Shown here in pieces: positions 18,394-27,769 of a DNA stretch of 64,000 nucleotides; the stretch's first letter is position 1, and each line of letters opens with the position of its first letter. The translations under genes and the position numbers were made by a program. Below the pieces are notes generated by a model that ran no database searches, was not told the origin of the DNA, and saw only the letters and a list, made by a program, of their open reading frames with translations. The stretch covers positions 124,001 through 188,000 of the forward strand of contig JAQMWT010000037.1 in the NCBI GenBank assembly GCA_029834535.1, read 5' to 3'. The DNA is from Chrysophaeum taylorii (taxonomy: Eukaryota; Sar; Pelagophyceae; Pelagomonadales; Pelagomonadaceae).

Positions 18394-19446
18394 CGCCGAG
18401 CGTGCCTTGACGTTGCTCGGGAAGGGCTGGGCGAAAACGGAGAGGAATTCATTGCGGCAGTCTGTCCCTCGATTTAGGGTAAGGATCAGGTAGGCGCGAG
18501 AGTAAGGATCAGGTAGGCGCGAGAGCCAGACAGTGATCCTCCAAGCCGTCTACGGCGACCTCGCAGACTATTTCCACGACCCGCGGCGGCTCTTTCAGCG
18601 CGCCATTCTCACGCCCCGTCGAAACGATGTTGTCGATGCTGACAACGCGCGCATGACCGCGGCCTTTTTTTCCCGGAGACGAGGCGTCGGAGTTCTTTTC
18701 GGCCGACTAGGTTGGGTCGGAAGACGACGCCTCGCTCTTTACAGTCGAGTTTTCAACTCCCTGACAACCAACGGCATGCTGACTTTGATCGCGAGCTTAA
18801 AGTCTTCGCAACCTCGACCCGTCGCACGGCCACTGCAACGGTACCAGATACATGATCGATCGTGTCGTTGTCACCGAGGCTCCTCCAACCTGTATCCCTT
18901 AAGGCCCGCCGACGCCAAACGATCAACAAGAGCCAGGGCCAGACGCCCCGCGAGGTCGGCGTCCTCTTGCCCAAGCCCGTCTTCTGCCACGTCCAGCTCT
19001 ACGTGGCTCTCTGTCGATCGGCAACCCCGAGGATATGCTCTTCTGGGTCGACGACTCCACCCTACCCCACACGTGCTGCGCAATACCGATAAGCCCCCTC
19101 CCGGCGTCTACACGCGCACTGTAGGTGAACTTACTGGGACCAGGTGAACTTACTGGGGTTTGAGATTGGGACTAGGTGAACTGAGTGACCAGGTGAAACT
19201 GGGACCAGGTGAACATACTGGGGTTTTTAGAGTAAAGGGTTTTTAGAGTAAATTCAAAGGTTGGCGGCGCGTGCGGATCAAAGCAGCTTAGATTGGCGGA
19301 GGCGAGAGCGACGAGCTCAAAGGAGTTGGTGTGAGCTAGGTGAACTTGCTGACCAGGTGAAGTGAACTTATATGAAACTTACTGGGACCAGGTGAACTTA
19401 CTGGGGTTAGAGATTGGGACTAGGTGAACTTACTGGCCTGCACTTG

Positions 19447-19566
19447 TCGACTGCTAACAAACACCACGTTTGTCTGTCCTTACTACTGCAAGCACATCCT
19501 GCTGTTGGAATCAACAGGTACGATTCCTGTTGATGGAATCAACACCTACGAATCGAATAATTGGCC
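19447..19566. other. Short spacer with a two-copy palindromic repeat
   Basis: Contains two about 26-base direct repeats around 19501-19555, each with a GTTG...CAAC palindrome (ctgttggaatcaacag and ctgttgatggaatcaac). It begins with tcgactgctaa, identical to 11 bases near the 3' end of LINE F1. No gene. Confidence 0.5.
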
Positions 19567-19824
19567 CGACCCGCATGAGTGTCATGTGTGTATGAAGTGA
19601 ACGTGGCATGTGACCTAGTGTCAGGACAGGCGACGTGGCGCGTGCGTGGCGCGTGCGTGGTGTGTCAGTGGCGTGTCACTGGGACAGGCTGGTGCCTCCC
19701 CATCCAGCGAAGCGATCAGGTGCGAAGAGAGGGCTGCAGGAGGCACGTGAAAGGAGCGAAGCGCAGCGGAAGGGCGCGAAAAAGAAAGAACAAGAGCAGA
19801 GCGAGGTAGGACCTCCCCAGGAGT

Positions 19825-21690
19825 CTAGGAGAGGTCAGGGGTGACATGACCGGTGAGGAAGGCAGTATCGCGGTCGAAGAGGTCAGCGTCCTCGTTGGAA
19901 ACGAAGACGTTGGCGTAATTGAGCTTGGTCTTGACGTACTTGTAGGCACAGTCGTACGTATCAACTGCGCAAATGAGGGCATTGAGGGCGATACGCAGAT
20001 GGCGCAAGTTAGGCGACAGAAGACGGCGACGGACGATCTTCAGTGCCGGTTGGTTATCACACCATACCGTGGTGCGAGGCGGCCGGACCCCCTCGAGGGT
20101 CTGGATGAGGTGGCGCACGCCAAGAAGGCGACGGACAGTGTGAGACAGGGCTAAGATGGCAATCTCAGGCGTGCTGTGGCATGTCGCAGAGACGCGCCGA
20201 CTGGCCCCGGAGACGCAGGCCCCCTGGAGGAGAACGGCACCACCGAGGCGCGAGAGGGCAGAGCCGTGCGCACCGCGAGCGAGCTCACAGCCAAGACTCT
20301 CGTCCGCATAAGCAGAGAGGTGGAAGGCGCCTCGGTAGGCAGCAGAAAACAGGATGCCAAGGTCCCGGTGAGCCGCGAGCCAGCGCAGGGCACGGTCGAG
20401 GGCCCGAGCGTGGCGCTCGGACCACACGCTTACGGCGGTGGCCAGGACGTGAACCGTGCGCGCGAAGGTGGGCAACGTCGCCCGCGTGAACATGAGCAGA
20501 CCAAGGGCCTCGCGTGGGTTGATGGCGAGCGCGGCACGGACGTCGCCGCTGTCGGCCGTCTTGTCGGGCACGTTGGGGTCGACGTTGAAGTCCAGGTGCA
20601 TCGGTGTGGCAGGCCCGACCGTGATCGAGCCGTAGCCGAGGTGACCGAGGACCTTGTCGATGTACGGGCGCTGGTGGGCGAAGACAGAGCCATCGGCACG
20701 GTAGTCGAGGGTGATGCCGCAGATGTCGTGAGCGACGTCTTCCCACGTCATGACAAAACGGTCGCTGAGCGCAGCGCGCACTTCAGCCACGGCGTCCGGT
20801 TGGCCCGCGAGCGGAATGTTGTCGACAACGCTGATGAGTACCGTCGGCGGCCCAGTATCTTCATAGCGGTAGAAGAAGCAGGGTGGTACGGCGATTCGAG
20901 GAAGCCAAGAAGGCCGAGGTACTCGACGAACGTCTCATACCACTTGCGGCCCGCATGGGGCTGGCCGTAGACAGGCTTGAGCGTGAGCCACAGCGACCGA
21001 GCCGGGTCGTATCGTTGGTCCGGAGGAAGGTCTGCCATGTAGTCGCCGATGTGGCGAGGCGGGCGCATGTAGCGGCGCTCATGAGGCAGGAGTGGGTGAG
21101 ATTGGAGGTAGGCGCACCGAGCGTCCCCAGCGCAGGCGACATAGCCGTAGCGGTTGCAGACGGCCACGAAGACGAGCACGGCATTGTTGTCAGCGCATGG
21201 CGACGCGTACGAGGGTGAAACCGCAGTGACGGTACAAGGCGCATCGTCGTGGTCCTCCGGGACGGCGAGCGCATGCGCAGTCTCGGTCCGTTTGGCTTGA
21301 GCCCCGTCGTAGCAGAAGCGAACCTTCTGCGTGCCATCGCGCTTGACGGCGAGGGCGGTAATGCAGCCGACGACCACGGCGTCATCAGAGACGTCACGGG
21401 CGGCTACAACGCGGATGGCCTCGAATTGGAAGAAGGCGCCGTGTTCCTTGAGGACGGCCGCCGTCCAGCCAGGCGCGTCCGGGCGGCCACGGGCCTCCCG
21501 AAGGGATCGGGGAGCCGTCGGGTCGGGGGGTCCGTAGTCGAAGACGAAGGTCGAGGGCGGCGCCTCGTGCCAAAGGGCAGGGTCCTGATCGTCGTCGAAC
21601 AAGCCCGGGCCCGGTAGCGGCGCGTGGTCGGGGCGGGTTCGCCCGCCGACGTCGCGGTCGCGTACGCCTGCGCAATCTTGCAGGCTTGGG
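19825..21690 (-). other. Element G reverse transcriptase and RNase H region
   Basis: This region encodes copia-type RT features (VAVCNRYGYVACAGDARCAY for the Asp-containing palm motif, and LTLKPVYGQPHAGRKWYE, equivalent to the YGLRQSPRxW box). Further on come RNase H features: HLSAYADESLGC, SATCHSTPEIAILAL, TVWCDNQPALKI and YVKTKLNYAN. Domain order matches Ty1/copia. Treated as fossil. Confidence 0.8.
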
Positions 21691-24588
21691 TCAAGGTAGG
21701 GGTGGGGGCGGTGGCGGCGTCGGGGCGCCGGCGTCCGCGAGCGGGGCTGTGGCCGCTGCACGCAAGCTGTCGAGAGTGGTGCGGAGCAAGTCGGTCGTAA
21801 CAGGCGTGCCCGGTGCGGCGAGGAAGCGGACGGTCGCGGTCGTGCGCACGAGGCGAAGGTCGTCCTGGACGCAGCCCGATCGCGGCGCTGGAACAACGTA
21901 GACGGCCCCGGGACCGGCCTCGGGCCGACATCCTAGGTATATCCCGATCAATGCGCGTTCGGTGTTCTTCGCGGCGTCGACGCGGTAGGCAACGAGCGAG
22001 CCGTAGGGCGCCATGCCGCTAATGTCCTCGTGCTCGCCGATGTAGCCGCCGACGACGTTCACCTGACGGACGGCGTAGAGGTAGGAATAGCCCCAGAATT
22101 TGGGATGGAGCACGTTCCGGACCAAGACGTCGTTGGCGCGCGCCACGTCCAGAATCCGGATGTGGGCGTTCTCGGCGGCGTTGACGTGGCGTTCGGGGAC
22201 GACGTACTCGACGGCGAGGCCGGATGCGGCGGCCGTAGAACGGAAGTGCGGGTTGTCGAGCTCGCCCCCCAAGTCCGCGCGGAGGGTAGTTGGGTGCAGC
22301 CCAGCCGCGCGCGCGGACGCGAGGAGCACGGGGAGCTCCCCCGCCGCGTCGCTTTTCTTGGCAATGAGCGAGCTCGCCAGGCGAGCCGGGCGCCGAAAGG
22401 CGAAGTCGAGGCCATACCGCGCCCCTCCGAGTGTCGGCGGGTTGAAGGGGCCTTGCAAGTCGACCTCAACGACGGCCCCGTCGGGTGCCGTGGTCGCGCT
22501 CGTCGTCGTGGAATGCGTGGGCGCCTTGCGTAAGCGGCCGAGGGTGCAGCAGATGGGGTGCCGGCTTTCCCCGACAGCGGGAAGGCCGAGCCGCTTCAGG
22601 GCGGCGTCCCGGCGGTCATCGCTGGCGTGGCCGAGCATCTGATGGGCGCTGACGTCGTCGAGGCGGAGGCCCGGCATGAGGACCGGGTCGACCGGCCGTG
22701 CGCTCGGGTGCTGCAGCATTGCCGCCCCAACGGCATGGCTCGACGCCACAGCAGCCATAGCGCCGGCCAAGACCGCGGTCGCGACGAGGGAAGAGACGAA
22801 AGCCGAGCCATAGACAGCGCGCGGCGCGAGCCGGCGTCCAGCAGCGGCGGCGGCTACGGCGGCGGCGGCGGGGGGCGCGGCGGTGACGGCCGCAGTGCCG
22901 GCCGTCGCCGGTTCGGTCCCCGTGCGCCGGGTGATGAGCACGTAGTCCTTTCCTCGCTTGATGAGGGGGATGATCTTGCCGTCGCTCGTCTCGAGGCGAG
23001 GGCGCGACCCGCTGATGAAGCGCCCCCCGCTCTTGTCGAACTGGTCGACCGAGAAGAGCCGCGGGAGCGAGGGCGTAATGGCTGCAGCGATGGTGACGTC
23101 GATGTGTCCGTCCGTAGTCTGGAGCGTGACGTTCTCGATGACGTGTCCACTGACAGCGTGGCTGTGGCGTCCACCGTCGAAGAAGCCGCCCGGGAGCCAG
23201 GACAGCCACGTCTTCGTGTAGGAGACCACCGTGCTGTACTCGGGCCGCGTGTGGTTGTCGCAGGCGGAGTCGACGAGCCACTCCTCGTAGTCGTCTGGTG
23301 GCGCCGCGCGGGCACGGGCTGCCCGCGCCGTGGTGCTGCACAGGAGCGGGAATGAGACAGTGCGGAGGACGCATGCAAGGCCGGGGACGAGGAGGAGAGC
23401 GGGCAGCGCAACACGGCCGTCGAGGCAGAGACCGAGCATAGCCCCGGCGGCCACGAAGAGCAACGTCAACGTCAGGTGAAGGGCGCCGGGAGAGACCAAC
23501 GGTGGCTCGATGCCGCGCGCCAGAAAGGCGCGCGCGCCGATGGTGTAACCGGTCCGACAGGCGTCGGTGGTGCGGCGGGCGGCCGCGGCAGCGGTCGGCG
23601 CAGGCTCAGGTGCCTGCGGGGCCGGCGGGGGCGCCTGATGGGGCGGCGCGGCCGGGCGGGCGGGTGGCAAGTCCCGGGAGCGGAAAGTCCTCAACTTGCG
23701 GAGGTCGCGGATCGAGAGGACGTCTCCGGGCTGCCAGCCGGGAGTCTTGAGCGCGCAGTTGTCGGTGGTGTGGGTGGGGAAGCGGCAGATTCCGCACGGC
23801 ATACGGCTCGTGATGTCGGCAGGGCATATGCGGGCGGTGTGAAAGAGCCCGTAGCACTTGCTGCAGAACGGGACTGGGGTCCAGTCCGGACGGAAGTCGT
23901 AGTTGAGCGTGGTGCGGCCGGGCGGGGCAGCAGTTTGCGCGGCGGTCTGGCGGGCGCGTGCGCGAGAGCCGCCGCGGCTGATATCGGCGTTGCGGCAGTA
24001 CGTGGTGAAGACCTTAATGAAGGTGTCGTACGAGGTGCCTGTCCGGGCGGACTCAATCGCGAGAAGACGGTGGGCCTCCGCCAGGTCATCCCCCCCTTTG
24101 GGTCCCTTGAGGCCCTCGAGGAAGTAGAGCATGCGATCCGTGTCGGTGAATGTGTCGCCCAGTGCCTCAAGGGCCGTGATGTTACGTTCGAAGGCCGCGA
24201 GGTAAAGGTCGGGCGTGCCGAACGAGACGAAGGACAGATCGTGCAGATGCTGGCGGAGTTCGGTCTTGCTGTTGAAGGCGAAGCGCTGGCGTAGGCGGTC
24301 CAAAGCGTCGGCACCAGTCTGGCAGCGGTCGACAATGCGCTGCGCCTCCGCCGCGGTGCCGCGGCGCAGGAGGCAGAGCAGGAACAGGTCGGCTTCGGGC
24401 GTCAACGGCGGGAGCCTGATGGAGCCGGTGGCGTCAGCCAGGAACTGGGCGTAGTCCACGACGTCCTGTTCGGAGTGTCGCAGGTGCGTCGCGTCCTCCA
24501 CCGCATCACCGTCGGGGTTGAAAGTGCGGAGCTGGTTGACGATGTCCGGCAGGCGCTTCCGTGCGTCCTTGAGCTCGGTGGCCGACAT
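21691..24588 (-). CDS. Element G Gag-protease-integrase region
   Basis: A 965-residue frame. The Gag part is residues 1-240. Two atypical Cys/His knuckles (CSKCYGLFHTARIC and CGICRFPTHTTDNC) lie at about 250-290. A Pro/Ala-rich linker is followed by strongly hydrophobic segments at about 365-420 (LTLTLLFVAAGAMLGLCL and ALPALLLVPGLACVL). The aspartic protease motif WLVDSACDNH is at about 431. Another hydrophobic stretch lies at about 592-620 (FVSSLVATAVLAGAMAAVA). AHQMLGHASDDRR (about 645) is the pre-integrase region. The integrase core shows VVEVDLQGPF, LRADLGGELD and AAENAHIRI as the D, D and E positions. Hydrophobic membrane-like segments on both sides of the protease are unusual for copia elements. 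Confidence 0.85.
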   Translation of the reverse strand: MSATELKDARKRLPDIVNQLRTFNPDGDAVEDATHLRHSEQDVVDYAQFLADATGSIRLPPLTPEADLFLLCLLRRGTAAEAQRIVDRCQTGADALDRLRQRFAFNSKTELRQHLHDLSFVSFGTPDLYLAAFERNITALEALGDTFTDTDRMLYFLEGLKGPKGGDDLAEAHRLLAIESARTGTSYDTFIKVFTTYCRNADISRGGSRARARQTAAQTAAPPGRTTLNYDFRPDWTPVPFCSKCYGLFHTARICPADITSRMPCGICRFPTHTTDNCALKTPGWQPGDVLSIRDLRKLRTFRSRDLPPARPAAPPHQAPPPAPQAPEPAPTAAAAARRTTDACRTGYTIGARAFLARGIEPPLVSPGALHLTLTLLFVAAGAMLGLCLDGRVALPALLLVPGLACVLRTVSFPLLCSTTARAARARAAPPDDYEEWLVDSACDNHTRPEYSTVVSYTKTWLSWLPGGFFDGGRHSHAVSGHVIENVTLQTTDGHIDVTIAAAITPSLPRLFSVDQFDKSGGRFISGSRPRLETSDGKIIPLIKRGKDYVLITRRTGTEPATAGTAAVTAAPPAAAAVAAAAAGRRLAPRAVYGSAFVSSLVATAVLAGAMAAVASSHAVGAAMLQHPSARPVDPVLMPGLRLDDVSAHQMLGHASDDRRDAALKRLGLPAVGESRHPICCTLGRLRKAPTHSTTTSATTAPDGAVVEVDLQGPFNPPTLGGARYGLDFAFRRPARLASSLIAKKSDAAGELPVLLASARAAGLHPTTLRADLGGELDNPHFRSTAAASGLAVEYVVPERHVNAAENAHIRILDVARANDVLVRNVLHPKFWGYSYLYAVRQVNVVGGYIGEHEDISGMAPYGSLVAYRVDAAKNTERALIGIYLGCRPEAGPGAVYVVPAPRSGCVQDDLRLVRTTATVRFLAAPGTPVTTDLLRTTLDSLRAAATAPLADAGAPTPPPPPPLP

Positions 24589-25079
24589 GACACTCGCGCG
24601 GAAGTGGTAGCGTCGTGCTAGAACACGAACAACATGGGCCTCATAACCGCATGAGTGTCATGTGTGTATGAAGTGAACGTGGCATGTGACCTAGTGTCAG
24701 GACAGGCGACGTGGCGCGTGCGTGGCGCGTGCGTGGCGCGTGCGTGGCGCGTGCGTGGCGCGTGCGTGGCGCGTGCGTGGTGTGTCAGTGGCGTGTCACT
24801 GGGACAGGCCGGTGCGACCGTCCATCCGACCAGTATAGAAAAATTAAGTACTCATGTTGGGTTGAAGCTTAAAGTATCTTGTCGATCTTAGCATATCTTG
24901 CGTGCTTGCCCCGAAGAAAATGATGGCGACGCCTCCTGGGACGAGCCGCGGCGTCTCGTGCCTAAAGAGCGCCGCGACACCGAGGGACCCGCGCGGCTTG
25001 CGCGGCACCGCCCGAACGAAGCTGAGAAGCACCAGAAGCAGCAGAAGCACCGCGACCTCGACGCGGACCAAGACCGACA

Positions 25080-25265
25080 TCGCGTGGGAGCGTGCGGCAA
25101 GACTAGAAAAAGGAGCGCGACCGAGCGCGAGAGCCTCGTGCTACCGCGCGGCCGCAACACGAGGAAGAGCAACGCGACCGACCGCGAGAGCGTCGTGCTA
25201 CCGGGCAGCCGCAACGGTAGGAAAAGGACCGCGAGCGCGCGCGACAGCGTCGTGCTACCGCGCCG
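25080..25265 (+). repeat. 57-base minisatellite, about 3 units
   Basis: The word cgtgctaccg recurs at about 25137, 25194 and 25251, exactly 57 bases apart. One forward frame stays open across the array and would encode a 19-residue repeat of the type ATERESLVLPRGRNTRKSN. The units differ by several bases, so the array is older than the 15-base one at 2221. Confidence 0.8.
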
Positions 25266-25956
25266 CCGCAACACTATTGAAAGCTACCGCGCGGCCCCAA
25301 CACTCTTGAAATGGAACCTTCCACCGTCCGTCTACTATTGTCGGAGTATGAAATGGAACGTTCCACATTCGTCTAGTATTCCTCCGTAGGAAGTAGAACC
25401 GACGGAAAGCGCCGAAGAAATGATGCCGACCCCCCCCCCCCCGAGCCCACCATCCGCACCCCCACCCCCCCCCCCAGGCGACCGTCCGTCTGTCCGTCCG
25501 TCCGTCCGTCCGACAGCCTCGTGCTACCGCGCGGCCGCAACACTATTGAAAGCTACCGCGCGGCCGCAACACTCTTGAAATGGGACGTTCCACCGTCCGT
25601 CTACTATTGTCGGAGTATTAAATGGAACGTTCCACGTTTGAGCAAAGGTTGAAAAATTCAAAAATTGCAAGATACTATGGAATGCCGCGAAGAACTCGTC
25701 GTGACGCCTCACAAAGTACAACCGATGGAAAGCGCCGAAGAAATGATGCCGACCCCCCCCCCCCAGGCATATCGCACACGTTGGTGTACGGCTACAATCC
25801 CGACAAGACGCACTGGGCCCTCAAAGCCGAAAAAGAGCCCACCATCCGCACCCTTATCGAACACGCCGGAATCTTCCTCGAAAAAACCAACATCCAGCCC
25901 ATCTCCTAACCACCATCATCCCCCATCAATGCCCCTCTCGAACACAAACCTTCTTC

Positions 25957-26300
25957 CAACTAACTAACTAACTAACTAACTAACTTCAGACCTCTCCCGA
26001 GCATGGGAGCCAGGCCGGGCCGGCAGGAGCCGGTACGGAATCACAGAGGAAAATCACGCAGTTGGGGCAGAGCGACGGACGTGTTGGTCCACGAACAATC
26101 GACCTGTCCGTCGCGTTCTGCCCAACCGAGCGAACCCCATCCCAGCGCGGACTTTCCGGGTGCTAACCGGCCAGCCCGGGAGGCGAGCAGGCACCGTCTC
26201 ACTCCGGGACGGCCGGGGCCGCCGCAGGGAGCAAGCGTGTTAGGCGCCGTCCTCCATCGCAACCAACGGCTAGCGATCGCAGGGTTAGGGTTCTTCCAAC
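25957..26300 (-). mobile_element. SINE-like retroposon candidate with TTAG tail
   Basis: On the minus strand a GC-rich body ends in gggagaggtctgaagttag followed by a TTAG-repeat tail (CTAA run on the plus strand, 25957-25984). The last about 50 bases recur at 54462-54513, flanked by a 16-base duplication, as expected for a short retroposon that inserted by target-primed reverse transcription. The 5' end is uncertain. I see no convincing pol III A and B boxes, so the SINE name is tentative. Confidence 0.45.
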
Positions 26301-26508
26301 ACCTTCGCAAAACCCTCATCGCATTCATTACAACCCCCAGCATTTGCCCTACGTCACGTCATTCGCAACGCACTTATTAAACGGATAGCCCCCATCAACA
26401 GCCCCAGCGTTAGCCCTTCTTAATTGGTCCGACCGTCCGTCCGACCAGTATCCTTACTACTAATCGACAGATGTTTGTCTGCATGTCTGTTTGTCTGTTT
26501 GTTTGTCT

Positions 26509-26854
26509 TTAAATGTCGACTACTAAGAGGGGGGTGTGGGGAGCATGAAGGATGTGGGTGGGTGTGTGGGGTAGGAGGGATGTGCCTGACGGGCGGGGAT
26601 AAGTACGCGGGACCTAGTCGGGGTCATCGCCGATTCGTGGGGCAGGCGAAGAGAGGACGGGCCCCGCCCGTAGGTCGTACGCATGCTGCCGCCGGACGTA
26701 TGTGCGACGAAGGGTGACGTCCTGCTGGGATCGGGCGGCCTGGGTGGGGTTCCCCGAGGCGGCGACATGGGTGAGGGCGGTGAGGGCACAGCGAGCCCGG
26801 CCTAATGCGTTGGCGATCCCCCACTCACGGTAGATGCGGCGAGTTTGGGCCGCC
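26509..26854 (-). mobile_element. F2: 5'-truncated LINE fragment in the H3 TTTG/TCTG tract
   Basis: About 345 bases nearly identical to the 3' end of LINE F1 (15551-15905), including the last about 90 codons (RRIYREWGIANALGRARC ... GDDPD). Its 5' junction (26854) is at a different point of the LINE than in F1, so it is an independent, more strongly truncated insertion. Both junctions again lie in TTTG/TCTG repeats of the same Helitron-like family. Confidence 0.85.
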
Positions 26855-27511
26855 TGTTTGTTTGTCCCCCGGTGTAGGGTGAGGATCAGGTAGGCCCGCG
26901 AGCCAGGCATTGATCCTCCAAGCCGTCTACGGCGACCTCGCGGACTATTTCCACGACCCGCTCTTTCAGCGCGCCATTCTCACGCCCCGTCGACACGATG
27001 TTGTCGATGCTGACAACGCGCGCATGACCGCGGCCCTTTTTCCGCGGAGACGAGGCGTCGGAGTTCTTTTAGGCAGACTAGGTTGGGTCGGAAGACGACG
27101 CCTCGCTCTTTACAGTCGAGTTTTCGACTCCCTGACAACCAGCGGCATGCTGACTTTGAGCGCGAGCTTAAGGTCTTCGCAACCCCGACCCGTCGCACGG
27201 CCACTGCAACGGTACCAGATACATGATCGATCGTGTCGTTGTCACCGAGGCTCCTCCCACCTGTATCCCTTAAGGCCCGCCTACGCCAAACGATCAACAA
27301 GAGCCAGGGCCACAAGAGCCAGGGCCAGACGCCCCGCGAGGTCGGCGTCCTCTTGCCCAAACCCGTCTTCTGCCACGTCCAGCTCTACGTGGCTCCCTGT
27401 CGATCGGCAACCCCGAGGATATACTCATCTGGGTCGACGACTCCACCCTACCCCACACGTGCTGCGCAATACCGATAAGCCCCCTCCCGGCGTCTACACG
27501 CGCACTATAGG

Positions 27512-27769
27512 CAGGGTCGGATAAGAAAGTTCGTACGAGCCGTTAACTATGTTTCAGTTTGTACTAAGACATACTCAACGGATCGCTGAGCTATGTTCAT
27601 TTGTACTCGAGCAGTATGTGCCGCCACGCCGCGAGATCGTCGCGATGGAACTAGTCCCCATAGTGAAGTCGGCATCCTTTCGTCCCCTCACGCAAAAAAA
27701 GGAAAAAGCCCACGCGTTGTAGGACCCGTCGTTGCGGCGCGGGCTAGTCTCGTTTTCTTATCCGACCCT
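27512..27769. mobile_element. hAT-like MITE, 258 bases, with 8-base target duplication
   Basis: Terminal inverted repeats CAGGGTCGGATAAGAAA on the left and TTTCTTATCCGACCCT on the right (about 16 bp). The flanks carry an exact 8-base direct repeat ACTATAGG at 27504-27511 and 27770-27777. CAGGG ends and 8-base duplications are typical of hAT transposons. There is no transposase, so it is non-autonomous. The other Helitron copies have the uninterrupted site (cactgtaggtgaac), which confirms the insertion. Confidence 0.9.

Larger units (their letters stand above)
15551..18460 (-). mobile_element. F1: LINE (non-LTR retrotransposon), 5'-truncated, inside the TTTG/TCTG tract of H2
   Basis: A minus-strand LINE copy. 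Reverse transcriptase at 18460-17449 shows APDVRPIGIGTVRRRATGR, IIKLDKRNAFNELKRR, EGGQQGDPTYPP and YARFGMDDG (the YxDD box). A second frame, 17476-16769, continues with MDYIAQHCYPTNALSALRRF. A third, 17015-15663, has VVPDILTTLDNKEQLYDIKTL, compatible with a PD-(D/E)xK restriction-like endonuclease. Two frameshifts separate these parts, so the copy is dead. The coding frame is already open at the 5' junction (18460), as expected for 5' truncation. The 3' end is near 15551, after cgactgctaagag on the plus strand. Both junctions fall in TCTG/TTTG repeats. Confidence 0.8.
15509..19446 (+). mobile_element. H2: Helitron/Helentron-like element split by a LINE
   Basis: Its TTTG/TCTG tract (15509-15550) is separated from the rest (18461-19446) by LINE copy F1. 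The helicase relic is at 18533-19127 with the same frame breaks as H1. The tail 19123-19446 carries many copies of GGTGAACTTACTGG-like units and ends in CCTGCACTTG, the 3' end shared with H3 and H5. The conserved 5' start seen in the other copies is missing here, so H2 may be a partial tandem copy joined to H1. Confidence 0.7.
19572..24814 (-). mobile_element. G: GC-rich Ty1/copia element with LTRs
   Basis: A minus-strand copia element of about 5.2 kb. The 3' LTR is 19572-19694 and the 5' LTR is 24648-24814. Their difference in length is due to an 11-base unit (gcgtgcgtggc) present about 2 and 6 times. A candidate 5-base target duplication, CGACC, lies at 19567-19571 and 24815-24819. Next to the 5' LTR is ggttatgaggccc (minus strand), close to the initiator-tRNA-Met anticodon-arm primer site. 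Parts in order are Gag, protease, integrase, reverse transcriptase and RNase H. It is broken, with probably one to three breaks. The composition resembles the host genes, unlike the AT-richer elements further right. Confidence 0.85.
24815..26450. other. Repeat-rich spacer with minisatellites and no supported gene
   Basis: Contents: a 57-base minisatellite (about 25080-25265); a near-duplicate of about 95 bases at 25269-25368 and 25545-25638, each with the palindrome tggaacgttcca; two poly-C tracts (about 25430-25443 and 25465-25478); a TCCG run (25490-25512); and a CTAA run with a SINE-like piece (25957-26300). A small open frame (25622-25909, ending HTLVYGYNPDKTHWALKAEK and about 25 more residues) could be coding but has no recognised family. 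Flanking words cgaccgtccatccgaccagtat (24815) and a near-identical string at 26430-26450 show the two edges are related. Confidence 0.5.

Noticed and set aside
20176-20970. 264-residue plus-strand frame inside element G
   Set aside because: Antisense shadow of the RT and RNase H region.
25080-25310. Regular repeats that might suggest a CRISPR-like array
   Set aside because: The 57-base units are contiguous with no unique spacers, and the context is eukaryotic.
26280-26295. Two TTAGGG-like words as telomeric sequence
   Set aside because: Only two partial copies inside repeat DNA; too short for a telomere or interstitial telomeric array.
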